NCBI RefSeq assembly: GCF_017873765.1
Contig: NZ_JAGGKP010000001.1
Coordinates: forward strand, 868,001 to 932,000
Direction of reading: 5' to 3'
Source: Paenibacillus sediminis
GTDB taxonomy: Bacteria; Bacillota; Bacilli; Paenibacillales; Paenibacillaceae
Length of the DNA stretch: 64,000 nt
The notes beneath the pieces are model-generated. The model worked only from the letters and a program-made list of their open reading frames with translations. It ran no database searches and was not told the DNA's origin. The position numbers were made by a program, and so were the translations under genes. Positions 7,916 to 17,541 of the stretch are shown one piece after another. Position 1 is the stretch's first letter. The number at the start of each line of letters is the position of its first letter.

Positions 7916-10900
7916 TTAAGACTGTAAGTCTTGCAGTACACGATACAATATGACTGCTGCCTGAGCTCTCGTCAAAGTACCTAGCGGATTAAACCTATTG
8001 ATATTGGTACCTTGGAAATATCCTTTACTAACGGAAAAGGATACTGCCGACCTGGCTTCGTTTGAAATTTCGGATTGATCTTTAAAAGTAAACTGTGGTG
8101 CAGTTTCTGATAATTTTGCATTAAGTGCTTGAGCAAGCAGTACTGCCGCTTGTTCACGCGTTAACATATTTCTTGCTCCTGGCTCTGCAACTCGTTCTGC
8201 CCATGTCTTGCCTGTACCGAGCAGACGGTCAAGCATTGTTAAAAATTCAGCTTGATTGACTTGATCATTCGGCTTGAACGTTTGGATAGAATCCTTACCG
8301 GTTACCAGATAATGAGCCGAAATGACTCCAATTTCATTGTTCGCCCAATGATTGATTGTATCGGTAAAAGATTTCGCAATTTCTGATGCAGTGAATGAAC
8401 CAAGTCTGGAAGAGGTAAACTGGACTGCTTTATCATCTGTATAATTTCCGGCTTTGAAATAAGACCATTGTCCAGATTCTATTAAATTGAAAACACCTAC
8501 TTTATGACGATCAATGAAGTTTGCATTATATAGCGTAAGCGTAATTGTGATTGGAGTGCTTAAATCATTTTTACCGCCTTTTAGAGTAAGTGCGGTAGCA
8601 ACGAATTTTCCTGTTCCACCTACAGGTGTAGAAATTGTACCGCTCTTGTCTGGTGATGTGAGGGAGAGTGACAGTGTAATTCCTCCATCTTTTGTTACGA
8701 AATCAACAAGACCTTTAGCAGGAATAAGAACTTTAAAACTACTGCCTATGAGCAGTAAATCTTTATTAGACTTTTGTAACAGCTGAGCTAATTGGCTTTC
8801 TATTCGAATTTCAGTTTGATGATATGAATCGAGCGAAATGTCGCTGATATCCATGTTAATTAATTTAACATCAGCATTTTTCAATTGTTCACTTATATAC
8901 ATGCTGTCGATGGTCAACACGGCATTATGCTGACCATTTACTGTGGAGTCCGTCAACGTTCCAGCCTTATATTTATTACCGACTGGGGTAGGAGGAGTAC
9001 TAACTGATCCGGTAGAAGGACTTGAACCTGTTCCTGGGTTTGTTCCTGGATTAGTACCTGAACCAGGGTCAGTACCATTTCCAGGATCGGTACCTGGATC
9101 AGGTTCTATTGCTTTATAGACCTTAATGCTTAGAGGCTCTGAAGCTTGTACGCTAATTTCTTCGTCTTCTTTGTTATAAAGTTTTACATTCGAAAGTGTA
9201 AATGGGTAATTATTTTCTTCTGAAGCCGAGAAATTCATATGTGCAAGTGAACCATTGTATGCTCCATCAGTTAGTTTAAGCTCTATATTCAGTCGCTTTT
9301 GTCCTGAAGGTAGATCTTCTATTGTATAGATGAAACCGCCAGGTTCTTGATATACAGCTTGCTGTACACTAGGATCTTGATATACATCTTGCTGTACAGT
9401 AGGAGAAATGTTGTTCATAGTAATTTTAGAGTCATATTGCAGGCTAAAAGAAGCCGAATAGACCGCATCGGTCACAGAGAAATTCACGTTTACATCAAAA
9501 GGTTCCTTCGGCTTAACCTCTAGCTTGGAAGCTGATAAGTATACTTGATTATTGACTACTTGTTGATTGATCACCTTAGCAGGTGTCAGAAGGCCATTCC
9601 CTACTGAGTCGTAAACGAATAAATAGTAAGTATTTGTCCCTATCTCTACTGGTACGTCGATGTTAAAATGACCATTTGGATCAATCGTTCCATCGACTTG
9701 CTCGATTCCTTGCGCTGATTGCACCATAGCAGTTACTGTTACAAGATCGTTAATATCTGAATTGATATATTGTAATTGTAAATCGTCGGTTATTTCTCCA
9801 GAAATCTTACCTTGTGATGGATTGTTCGGATCCACAATAACACGATCACTATCCAGGCTAAATTCAGGAGCTTCTAAATCGACAAGGAAGAAAAAGGCCT
9901 CATCTACTAATAGTTCATCTGAATCTAGAATATAAGGAACAATGGCGTAAATACCACTCGTCAATTTAACTTGTCCATTTGGCGTGTCAACGGTTCCGTT
10001 CCAATTGAATTGATAGTAATTCGGCTGATGAACAGGACTTACAGATGATGAATCATAAGTACTACCGATTGGTTCACCAGTAACTCCGTCAAAAACGTAA
10101 AATGTAAAGTTACTGAGAGGTTTATTAACAGCGAATGCAACATCAGTCGTATCTGAGACACCGTCTCCATTAGGTGAGAAAACAGTAGACGACATATCGA
10201 GGTCGGACATTGGACTGAGTGATTGGCTATCACCAACAAACACACTAAATGGAACATGTAATTGGTGTCCTGATGATGCTTCAGTAAGAACGAGTTGTCC
10301 ATCATACACACCATCTGAGATTCCGGGAGGAATATTCAGCGCTACTGAAAAAGGTGTACTTTGTTTATCTTGAAGCAAATAGACGTTGTCTTGACTTGGT
10401 TGTAGTGACAATCCATTGTTGGTGTACCAGGCAACGTTAACATTATAAATTTGAGCCGTGTTACTAATGTTATCAATCGTTAATTGTTTACTTACCGTGT
10501 TACCGGCGAATTGTTGACCGAAAGATATGCTTCCCGTGTAGTATTCGTCATTTGTTCTATCATTAATTTGACTAGGAAGCTGTTCTCTAACTTTAACAAT
10601 GGCTTTTGCTTCAGAACTGTTTAATAAGTCAACACGTCCTGAGCCTTGCTCGTTTACAGTGTAAAATTGGTCTTGACGATTTTTAATCGGTACAGCGTTA
10701 TTTGTTAACAGTGATTTAAGTTGATCCGGATTCAATTTCAGACCTTCATGTTTCGTCTCTTCAAGCATGAGTGCGACTGCACCTGTAATGTGCGGGGCTG
10801 CCATACTTGTTCCTTGGGAATCCTCATACGCATTATCGTAATTGCCATCATAAGAAGGAATAGAAGAGCGGATGGCTACACCTGGGGCTGTTATGTCAGG

Positions 10901-12514
10901 CTTAATCGTGAAATTGGGCAATGCTGGACCTCTTGAACTAAAATCCGCAAGCCGATCTTGCTCTTGAATAATAGAGAAAGTGAGGGAAGTATCTTCTTTT
11001 TCAATTGCATCTTTAAGAGCGAGACCATCTGCCTGTGTAATGGTATATGTCGGAACATAATTCCCTGGAGCACCCAGTGTTGCTGCAATTTCTCCTGGCA
11101 CGTTGTTGTAAATAATTAGCGCTTTAGCTCCTGCATCTGTTGCATTCTTAGCTTTTTCACCGAATGAAATAGAACCGCGTGAGACGAGAACGGTCTTATC
11201 TTTGACATCTAATCCTTTGTAATCATCTTTTTGGCCCAAATATGCATATACAAGATCAAGATCTTGGTCAGTTTCCCCTAACGTTGGGGAGTACGTAGCT
11301 ATTTGAGCATAGATGGTACCCATGTTTTCTTTTTTGAAAATCGGTGTATGAAGCGGAGGGGTAGACGCGCCGACAGAAATGGCAAGCTGCGCGGCACCTG
11401 GACTGCCAACCGTTTTAGCAGCTGGTCCAGCATTACCATTCGCCAATACAACGGTTACACCGGCTAGAGAAGCGTTGTCTGCTGCGATTGAGTCTGCGGT
11501 ATATTGATTGTTCAAGTCTGAGCCAAGAGATAAATTAATGACATCAAGGCCGTCTGAGACCGCTTTTTCTATCCCAGCAATAACATCTTCGCTTGTACCG
11601 CTGCCGTATGGTCCCAGTACTCTATACACATACAAATCTGCGGCTGGAGCAATACCTCTAACCCAACCTTTACCGTCATTAGGATGATCGGGATCTCCTT
11701 GACCAACGATTGTTCCTGAGACATGTGTTCCATGAGTGGTCTCATAAGTTGTACCGTCTTTGATCGGTTTTGTAGGATCAGGTAATGTTTCCATCGGATC
11801 GGTATCATTATCTACAAAGTCATATCCTCCTTTGTAAGCTCCCTTTAAACTAGGGTGGTTATAATCGACACCTGTATCAATGACACCTACTTTAATTCCT
11901 TCTCCCTTGTAACCTAAATCCCACATTTTATTGGCACCAATAAAAGGCGCACTTTCATCCATGTAAGGCTTAAATGCGGTTGAATCATCAACGGGAAGAG
12001 TGTGATACTCAACATTTGGATAAACCGCCTTAACACCAGGAAGGGTTAGCAATTGATCTACCTGATTTGCAGGCAATGTTACAGAATATCCATTGAAAAC
12101 TTTGGAGTACTCCCGTTTAAATGTTGCTCCTAGTTTGTTGTATGCAGCAGATTGGAAAGTAGAGTGTTCTAAGCGAAGAGTATTACTATGGCTGGTTATA
12201 CTTGAGCTTTTACTTGAAAGCGATTTGGCTTCAAACACCTTCAGCGGATCACTTGCTAGTTCTACAATTACGGTAATGGGTTGATCGTTGTTGGTAGATT
12301 CTACGAAGTTTTGCGGCTTCTGTGGAATTTGGAGCGTATCAAGCTTCAATTTTGCATCATGAGGAGGAGTCAGTTTAGAAGTTACTTTGATTTGGGCAGT
12401 GTCTGAAGAGGAAGGATCGGCATTGGCCAAATTAGGTGAAATAATCCCAAGTGTTAGAATTACACTGAGTAAAAAACTAAAATAGCGACGTATGATTCGT
12501 GTCTGATTTTTCAA
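7916..12514 (-). CDS. Cell-surface subtilisin-like serine protease with S-layer-homology anchor
   Basis: A 1532-residue exported protease. It has a Sec signal (residues 1-32) and an I9-type propeptide (about 75-175). The S8 domain has Asp213 (VIDTGVD), His261 (HGTHVSG), oxyanion Asn361 and Ser570 (GTSMAAPH). A PA-type insert sits at about 400-510, as in Vpr/minor extracellular proteases. Then come Fn3-like and FlgD-like segments, a cohesin-like beta domain (from QVYLSASKLEVKPKEPF) containing the doubled peptide QQDVYQDP/QQAVYQEP, and a Gly/Pro/Thr linker. SLH modules fill 1382-1532 (HWANNEIG, RFNPLGTLTRAQAAVIL). The start is TTG with AAAGGAGG 8 bases upstream. Likely role: wall-attached processing or degradation of extracellular proteins. 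All catalytic residues are present. Confidence 0.9.
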   Translation of the reverse strand: MKNQTRIIRRYFSFLLSVILTLGIISPNLANADPSSSDTAQIKVTSKLTPPHDAKLKLDTLQIPQKPQNFVESTNNDQPITVIVELASDPLKVFEAKSLSSKSSSITSHSNTLRLEHSTFQSAAYNKLGATFKREYSKVFNGYSVTLPANQVDQLLTLPGVKAVYPNVEYHTLPVDDSTAFKPYMDESAPFIGANKMWDLGYKGEGIKVGVIDTGVDYNHPSLKGAYKGGYDFVDNDTDPMETLPDPTKPIKDGTTYETTHGTHVSGTIVGQGDPDHPNDGKGWVRGIAPAADLYVYRVLGPYGSGTSEDVIAGIEKAVSDGLDVINLSLGSDLNNQYTADSIAADNASLAGVTVVLANGNAGPAAKTVGSPGAAQLAISVGASTPPLHTPIFKKENMGTIYAQIATYSPTLGETDQDLDLVYAYLGQKDDYKGLDVKDKTVLVSRGSISFGEKAKNATDAGAKALIIYNNVPGEIAATLGAPGNYVPTYTITQADGLALKDAIEKEDTSLTFSIIQEQDRLADFSSRGPALPNFTIKPDITAPGVAIRSSIPSYDGNYDNAYEDSQGTSMAAPHITGAVALMLEETKHEGLKLNPDQLKSLLTNNAVPIKNRQDQFYTVNEQGSGRVDLLNSSEAKAIVKVREQLPSQINDRTNDEYYTGSISFGQQFAGNTVSKQLTIDNISNTAQIYNVNVAWYTNNGLSLQPSQDNVYLLQDKQSTPFSVALNIPPGISDGVYDGQLVLTEASSGHQLHVPFSVFVGDSQSLSPMSDLDMSSTVFSPNGDGVSDTTDVAFAVNKPLSNFTFYVFDGVTGEPIGSTYDSSSVSPVHQPNYYQFNWNGTVDTPNGQVKLTSGIYAIVPYILDSDELLVDEAFFFLVDLEAPEFSLDSDRVIVDPNNPSQGKISGEITDDLQLQYINSDINDLVTVTAMVQSAQGIEQVDGTIDPNGHFNIDVPVEIGTNTYYLFVYDSVGNGLLTPAKVINQQVVNNQVYLSASKLEVKPKEPFDVNVNFSVTDAVYSASFSLQYDSKITMNNISPTVQQDVYQDPSVQQAVYQEPGGFIYTIEDLPSGQKRLNIELKLTDGAYNGSLAHMNFSASEENNYPFTLSNVKLYNKEDEEISVQASEPLSIKVYKAIEPDPGTDPGNGTDPGSGTNPGTNPGTGSSPSTGSVSTPPTPVGNKYKAGTLTDSTVNGQHNAVLTIDSMYISEQLKNADVKLINMDISDISLDSYHQTEIRIESQLAQLLQKSNKDLLLIGSSFKVLIPAKGLVDFVTKDGGITLSLSLTSPDKSGTISTPVGGTGKFVATALTLKGGKNDLSTPITITLTLYNANFIDRHKVGVFNLIESGQWSYFKAGNYTDDKAVQFTSSRLGSFTASEIAKSFTDTINHWANNEIGVISAHYLVTGKDSIQTFKPNDQVNQAEFLTMLDRLLGTGKTWAERVAEPGARNMLTREQAAVLLAQALNAKLSETAPQFTFKDQSEISNEARSAVSFSVSKGYFQGTNINRFNPLGTLTRAQAAVILYRVLQDLQS

Positions 12515-12886
12515 ACAGGCATCCTCCTTTTAACATCATTATTAATACAACAACTGAGACGTCTACACGAGAACTTTAGACTTCTAGCCCCCTTTCCCAT
12601 GTGAAAGTAAAATACTAAAAATATTAACCTAAATCATCTTGATATTTTACCAATATTTATAAATATTAGGATGAGTCTAGAAAATCAATGACCATAGTCT
12701 GAAACTAATCAATTATTGTTAGAGTTTAGATGTCAAACTAAGTAAGAAAATGAACTGAATAGAAGATTCGAGTCAAAATGCGATTAAAATCGCAGTTTTT
12801 GAAATTACAAAGTCAACCTTTATCGGAGCAATAATGATTTTTTTCATTTATTTTTCGTATATATGAAAACAGGCATCGTCACAATT

Positions 12887-13044
12887 CTACTTAATAAGAA
12901 GCAAGGGGAAATCTCTTAAAACTCCTTCCTTTTGAAAACCTATTTTGGTTAATACATGGCTAGAAAAACAAGCGAATATTCTTCAGCGTCGACTTCTGTA
13001 ATTTCTCTTAATATCAGCCTTTCAGATTCTAATACAGGAAACAC
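12887..13044 (-). pseudogene. GNAT (RimJ/RimL-type) acetyltransferase, internally deleted
   Basis: On the - strand, the frame beginning VFPVLESERLILREITEVDAEE is the classic N-terminus of RimJ/RimL-type acetyltransferases. A few bases later another frame reads SHVLTKIGFQKEGVLRDF, the equally classic C-terminal motif. The two are joined with roughly 100 residues missing, and the downstream stop lies at 12887. This is a clear deletion relic and cannot encode an enzyme. Confidence 0.65.
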
Positions 13045-13265
13045 TTTATCACTGCTATTAAGTAATAATTAGCAATGAATTATTTTGTTTATATAATAGA
13101 AACTTACTTTTAAGAGAGAAACGACCATAGTCAACATAACATTAATTATGTAAACCATGTTATGTATCTAATCTCTAAAAATCTCCCGAATTGATGTAAC
13201 CTAATATATTAAATTGCAAATCATAGAATATACGAACCAGACATGGTACAATAAAAAGGCCTAAA

Positions 13266-13301
13266 AAAACAGCGCATAACATAAATTATACGCTGTTTTA
13301 A
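13266..13301. terminator. Hairpin terminator in the intergenic region
   Basis: AAACAGCG / CGCTGTTT stem around an A/T loop, with A/T-runs on both sides. It may end a transcript of the decayed acetyltransferase or insulate the recombinase gene. Confidence 0.6.
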
Positions 13302-13413
13302 TTTAAATTGATTTTCTTTTCAGCAAATGAGCACTATTCCAACAAAATTAAAGCCATATATTCCTATTTTACTAGATGATTACCAATGACATACATAGGA
13401 GATGGAGCAAGAC

Positions 13414-14328
13414 ATGAATGATATGATTAATGAACAATATGAGGAAGAGTTAGAAGCATTCGAGATTTGGATGAAGGATGCTGGATTTACAATACATACC
13501 CAGAAATCGTATTTAGGAGATGTCCACCAATTTTTGTCTTCCTTAAAAGGTAAAAGTTTGGAACAAGTGAAGAAGATTCACGTACTCTCATTTTTATCTT
13601 CGATACGAGAAAATGGAGTGAGTGACGCTACGCGGAACAGAAAGCATGCAGCGATTACGAGCTTCTTCAAAGCGTTAATTGAACTCGAACTTGCCGATCA
13701 TAATCCGGCTTCAGGTGTGAAGAAATCTAAAACGGAGAAGAATCGTGCTCCGATTTATTTAGATGAGAGAGAAATTCCGCGATTCTTGCAATCCGTACAA
13801 GGTAAATATCGCACACGCAATCTAGCAGTCTTCCTGCTTATGGCTTATATGGGGCTTCGGGTGGGAGAAGTTCATGTGCTTAATTTATCAGACTTTAATC
13901 CAGAGCGGCGCACCCTTAATGTATACGGAAAAGGACGTAAATGGCGGACGCTTCCGATACCTGAACCCGTCAATGAAGTGCTGCTGCAAGCTATAAATGA
14001 AAGACTTGATCCGTGGCGAAAAAAAGAAGAGGCGTTGTTCATTTCGCAAAAAGGGCGCAGACTGTCCATTCGGTGCATCCAGCAAATTGCTGCGGAGACG
14101 TTCGATCGCTTTCAAGAAGATGTCCCTGTACAGCAGCGGATACCATATTCTAGTCATAAGCTGCGGCATTCTTTCGCAACGATGCTGCTGCGTAAAGGAG
14201 CTGATTTACGTACCGTTCAAGAACTCCTTGGACACTCGTCAATCCAGACAACAACTGTCTATACGCACGTCACAAGCAGAGAGAAAGAAGAAGCGATCGC
14301 AAAACTGCAAGTGGTCGTACCTATTTGA
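13414..14328 (+). CDS. Tyrosine-type site-specific recombinase (XerC/D-like)
   Basis: A 304-residue integrase-family protein. Residues 15-95 form the SAM-like core-binding domain ([18 protein letters not shown]...). The catalytic domain has Arg in MGLRVGEV, a Lys-containing beta turn ([13 protein letters not shown]), [18 protein letters not shown] and the nucleophile Tyr in VYTHV, so it should be active. I use ATG 13414 because AGGAGATGG is 8 bases upstream; the earlier ATG overlaps that site. It is 61 bases from the following DUF3900-like gene and may be co-transcribed. It could be a XerC/D-type housekeeping enzyme or a solitary recombinase; no attachment site or cargo was seen. Confidence 0.85.
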   Translation: MNDMINEQYEEELEAFEIWMKDAGFTIHTQKSYLGDVHQFLSSLKGKSLEQVKKIHVLSFLSSIRENGVSDATRNRKHAAITSFFKALIELELADHNPASGVKKSKTEKNRAPIYLDEREIPRFLQSVQGKYRTRNLAVFLLMAYMGLRVGEVHVLNLSDFNPERRTLNVYGKGRKWRTLPIPEPVNEVLLQAINERLDPWRKKEEALFISQKGRRLSIRCIQQIAAETFDRFQEDVPVQQRIPYSSHKLRHSFATMLLRKGADLRTVQELLGHSSIQTTTVYTHVTSREKEEAIAKLQVVVPI

Positions 14329-14389
14329 TCATGAACGAATTCGCATGAGTAACGTAATAAATATTATGTAAACTAAGAGGAGAGACATC

Positions 14390-15472
14390 ATGGATTTTCA
14401 GGTTAAGTATTTATCATTCTTTGTGATCCAAGTAGAAGGTAAGGATGGGCAAGGGTCCAAATCATATAAGCATTACCAAACGCTTGACGGATATGAGTAT
14501 GTCGATAGTGAAATTAAGAAGTTTCTAGATGGTGAGTTTACTCGGATCAGTAAGCGCAAAGTGGAGAAAAACCCGAATTCGGAACAAGCTCCAACGAAGA
14601 TCGGCAGATTTATTGTAGAACCTGGTCATGAATTATCGAGCAATCCTAACTTTAACTTATTTACTCGGCTCCGCGCCTCTGATGATAAAGAATCATTTAA
14701 AAATGCGTGTGACGATTTAGTGCGCAGTTATCTCGATACGAGCAGTGTGAGAGGCGGGGCATTGATTATCGCACAAACGCAGCTCATGACGCATCAAGAC
14801 GACCCGATTATTTTCGTCATGAAATGTGATTTCGAACAAAAAATTGCCCGTATTTCCGACGAAAAGAGCTTAGTTAGTGAAGTGGAAATGGCGATCAGCG
14901 CCAGAAATATGAAGTCCATTCAATACCCTTACATGCCAGAGGAAGGGATGTTAGAGGAATGGGAATTGAAAATACATCAATCTTCACATGCTCGGTATTT
15001 TGAAGATTTCCTTAAGTTTGTTACGTACGAGCAGTCTATTCCTGAAATCGTGAACGAACATGTGATGGAATTTGTACAGACGTATGTGGAAGAGAAATGG
15101 CCTGATGCATCCCATGAAGAACGGCAGCAGGAAGAACGAGAAATTGAGCTATGGGCTGCGAGTGATAAACGGGATATCCAAGAGAAATGGGAGCCGGTGC
15201 AAGTGGCCGAAGCGGCAAGCCGCATTGTCGAAATTAAGCCGGAAATTGAGATCAAATTCAAGCTTGGAGACACGTATGTGAGAGGATTTCTCGCAGATTA
15301 CGGTGATAAAATCCATATTACGAAGCTTCATGGCCGTTACGCGGTTATTATCGAAGGAGATGCATTTACATTCGATAAAAGTTACTCGCCTGTGGAGCTG
15401 CTTCAGCCTGAAAGCTTTCAAGTGGTTGCAGAGCGACTCATTCATAAAGTGAATGATGACCAAGAGGAGTAG
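14390..15472 (+). CDS. DUF3900-like cytosolic protein
   Basis: A 360-residue soluble acidic protein without signal peptide or membrane segment. It opens MDFQVKYLSFFVIQVEGK and is rich in charged helices in the second half (EEKWPDASHEERQQEEREIELW). I recall this layout as the DUF3900 family of Bacillus and Paenibacillus; it has a loose resemblance to NdpA-type nucleoid proteins, but I cannot show a function. The ATG is preceded by GAGGAGAGA at good spacing. It follows the recombinase closely in the same direction. Confidence 0.55.
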   Translation: MDFQVKYLSFFVIQVEGKDGQGSKSYKHYQTLDGYEYVDSEIKKFLDGEFTRISKRKVEKNPNSEQAPTKIGRFIVEPGHELSSNPNFNLFTRLRASDDKESFKNACDDLVRSYLDTSSVRGGALIIAQTQLMTHQDDPIIFVMKCDFEQKIARISDEKSLVSEVEMAISARNMKSIQYPYMPEEGMLEEWELKIHQSSHARYFEDFLKFVTYEQSIPEIVNEHVMEFVQTYVEEKWPDASHEERQQEEREIELWAASDKRDIQEKWEPVQVAEAASRIVEIKPEIEIKFKLGDTYVRGFLADYGDKIHITKLHGRYAVIIEGDAFTFDKSYSPVELLQPESFQVVAERLIHKVNDDQEE

Positions 15473-15491
15473 TTCATTCGTGAATAAAATA

Positions 15492-15563
15492 ATACCGTTT
15501 ACCAAACGCTATCTATGGGGATTTACAGAATCTCTATATAGACATTACAAGGAGAAACGGTAT
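15492..15563 (+). promoter_or_regulatory. Inverted repeat overlapping the namA start
   Basis: ATACCGTTT at 15492-15500 is perfectly complementary to AAACGGTAT at 15555-15563, which covers the first two bases of the namA ATG and abuts its AAGGAG ribosome site. It could be an RNA hairpin that hides the start, or a pair of protein-binding half-sites. Confidence 0.4.
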
Positions 15564-16617
15564 GGTCGATTTATCTAGTCCCTTTAAACTAAAAAGCTTG
15601 GAGTTAAAAAACAGAATTGTCATGCCGCCAATGTGTCAATATTCTGTTATGAATAAAGACGGAAAACCTAACGAATGGCACTATGTTCACTATGTATCCA
15701 GAGCGGTTGGTGGAACAGGTCTTATTATTATGGAAATGACAGATGTTGAACCTGACGGACGTATTACTGACAATGATTTGGGATTATGGTCTGACGATCA
15801 TATTCCAGCCTTTGCGAGAATTATATCTGAAGTGAAGAAGTATGGTGCGAAAATTGGGATTCAAATTGCCCATGCTGGCCGAAAAGCACAGGATGCAAAA
15901 GTTCCTGTAGGCCCTTCAGATATTCCAGTGGGCGGAGTACACGATGTCGGAGCGAAGCCAAGCCGATATAAAGTACCAAGACCGCTTACAACCGATGAAG
16001 TGAAGGCGATGGTTATCAAATTCCAAGATGCGGCCAGAAGAGCTGTACAAGCTGGTGTAGACACGATCGAAATTCACGGTGCTCATGGTTATCTCATCCA
16101 TCAATTTCATTCTCCTGCGATAAATAATCGGAAGGATGAATATGGACAGGATTTATCTAAATTTGGAGTTGAAGTCATTCAAGCGATGAAGAGTGTCATT
16201 CCTGCAGATATGCCTTTAATGATGCGAATTTCAGCCGTAGAATATATCGATGATGGATACGACCTGGAACATAGCATCGAAATCAGTAAAAAGTACAAAG
16301 AGGCTGGAGTCGATATATTCCATGTATCTACTGGCGGCGAAGGCCCTCCAGGGCAAAGAAAACCGGGCAATTATCCCGGTTATCAAGTTCCGATGGCACG
16401 AGCATTCAAACAGACATTTGACATTCCCATTATCGCGGTCGGAATGTTAGATGATCCTGTATTAGCCGGGTTCGTTCTGGCAAGCGGTGATGCTGACCTC
16501 GTTGCCGTAGCGCGCGGTATGCTGAAGGATCCGTATTGGGCGGTTCATGCGCTTGATGCACTCTCCAATCAAGGAAATGAAGCAGCTCCGAAACAGTATC
16601 AGATTGCTTATAAATAA
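15562..16617 (+). CDS. namA: NADPH dehydrogenase NamA (YqjM-type old yellow enzyme)
   Basis: An FMN ene-reductase that uses NADPH to reduce activated C=C bonds, linked to electrophile and oxidative stress in Bacillus. The 351-residue protein shows the YqjM-class features: MPPMCQYSV near residue 25 with the class-specific Cys and Tyr, the paired His in IEIHGAHGYLIHQF near 175, HAGRKA near 105, and the FMN-phosphate loop VAVARGML near 310. AAGGAG is 7 bases before the ATG. Monocistronic as far as can be seen, with an inverted repeat over its start. Confidence 0.95.
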   Translation: MVDLSSPFKLKSLELKNRIVMPPMCQYSVMNKDGKPNEWHYVHYVSRAVGGTGLIIMEMTDVEPDGRITDNDLGLWSDDHIPAFARIISEVKKYGAKIGIQIAHAGRKAQDAKVPVGPSDIPVGGVHDVGAKPSRYKVPRPLTTDEVKAMVIKFQDAARRAVQAGVDTIEIHGAHGYLIHQFHSPAINNRKDEYGQDLSKFGVEVIQAMKSVIPADMPLMMRISAVEYIDDGYDLEHSIEISKKYKEAGVDIFHVSTGGEGPPGQRKPGNYPGYQVPMARAFKQTFDIPIIAVGMLDDPVLAGFVLASGDADLVAVARGMLKDPYWAVHALDALSNQGNEAAPKQYQIAYK

Positions 16618-16729
16618 CAAAAATGATGAAGTGAATACACGGCTGCCGACTACATTGCTAAAATCGCATTAATTAATGCATAATTTTCCTCCTTTAGCAG
16701 ACAATACGGTGAACAAGGGGGCATAATCC

Positions 16730-17404
16730 ATGTGCAGACGAATGTCGTTAGCAGCTGATTTGAGAGAGGTAACGGATTATTTTCAAATTGATCAAGTGAT
16801 GTTTCATTATAAACTGCGGTATAACATCAGCCCGACCCAGAATATGCCGGTTATCGTTATGCAGAACGGGGAGCGGCTATTAGATGATTTTCGGTGGGGG
16901 CTCGTTCCTTATTGGGGTAAAGATGCGGTCAATGCTGAACTCGATCGCGTTCATGTCAATCCAGCCTACCATCATATGATTGGGCGTCAGCGATGCGTTA
17001 TTCCGTGCAACGGGTTGTATTATTGGCGTAAGGTAGGGAAGAGGACTTACCCGATGAGGGTGATCACCAGCAATCAAAGTCTATTTGGTATCGCTGGCTT
17101 ATATGAAATTTGGAGAGATGCTCGCGGTGAACCGATTCGCACTTGTTCTCTCGTCATGACGGACACGAATACGCTCATTAGGGAGTTTGGCACACGAATG
17201 CCCGCCTTTTTATCTCCTGAAGAGATGAATATTTGGCTTGATCATGACATCACTGATATGCGAATACTACGTTCGTTGCTTCGTCCTTATCCTGATGCTT
17301 GGATGCATGCTTATCCGGTATCACCTGTAATAGACAATGACTTATATGACAACTCAGAATGTATTCAAGAGATGAATTTAAAGACAGCATGGGTGAAAAA
17401 TTAA
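16730..17404 (+). CDS. SRAP-family (YedK/HMCES-like) protein with altered active site
   Basis: SRAP proteins shield abasic sites in single-stranded DNA by forming a thiazolidine link through Cys2. The fold is clear: MCRRM at the N-terminus (Cys2 kept), YNISPTQNMPV, DDFRWGLVPYWG, RQRCVIPCNGLYYWRK, LFGIAGLYEIW and TRMPAFLSPEE. Two residues normally conserved are changed. The Glu of the G-F-Y-E-W motif is Tyr (GLYYW), and the His of the H-D-R-M-P motif is Gly (FGTRMP). The N-A-R-x-E motif is also degenerate (NAELD). It may still form a Cys adduct but probably lacks the usual release chemistry. Length (224) is normal. Confidence 0.8.
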   Translation: MCRRMSLAADLREVTDYFQIDQVMFHYKLRYNISPTQNMPVIVMQNGERLLDDFRWGLVPYWGKDAVNAELDRVHVNPAYHHMIGRQRCVIPCNGLYYWRKVGKRTYPMRVITSNQSLFGIAGLYEIWRDARGEPIRTCSLVMTDTNTLIREFGTRMPAFLSPEEMNIWLDHDITDMRILRSLLRPYPDAWMHAYPVSPVIDNDLYDNSECIQEMNLKTAWVKN

Positions 17405-17416
17405 CGAAAAGCTTGA

Positions 17417-17451
17417 AGGGGCCGTTCTCCTGTGGAATAGCCTCTTTTTTT
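17417..17451 (+). terminator. Terminator after the SRAP gene
   Basis: AGGGGC / GCCTCT stem with one G-U pair, then six T. Confidence 0.5.
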
Positions 17452-17541
17452 CATGTCACATCATATTTATTGGTATTGACTATTAACGGGTAACGATGTA
17501 GTTTGATAGATAAATGTTGTTATCGAGAGAGGACTGCATAC

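Larger units (their letters stand above)
12515..13413. other. A/T-rich intergenic region without an intact gene
   Basis: About 900 bases separate the protease from the next recombinase. They hold a decayed acetyltransferase (12887-13044), a weak hairpin with T-run at 12779-12800 (TGCGAT / ATCGCA) and a stronger terminator at about 13266-13301. The protease promoter must lie near the left edge but was not pinned down. Confidence 0.6.
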
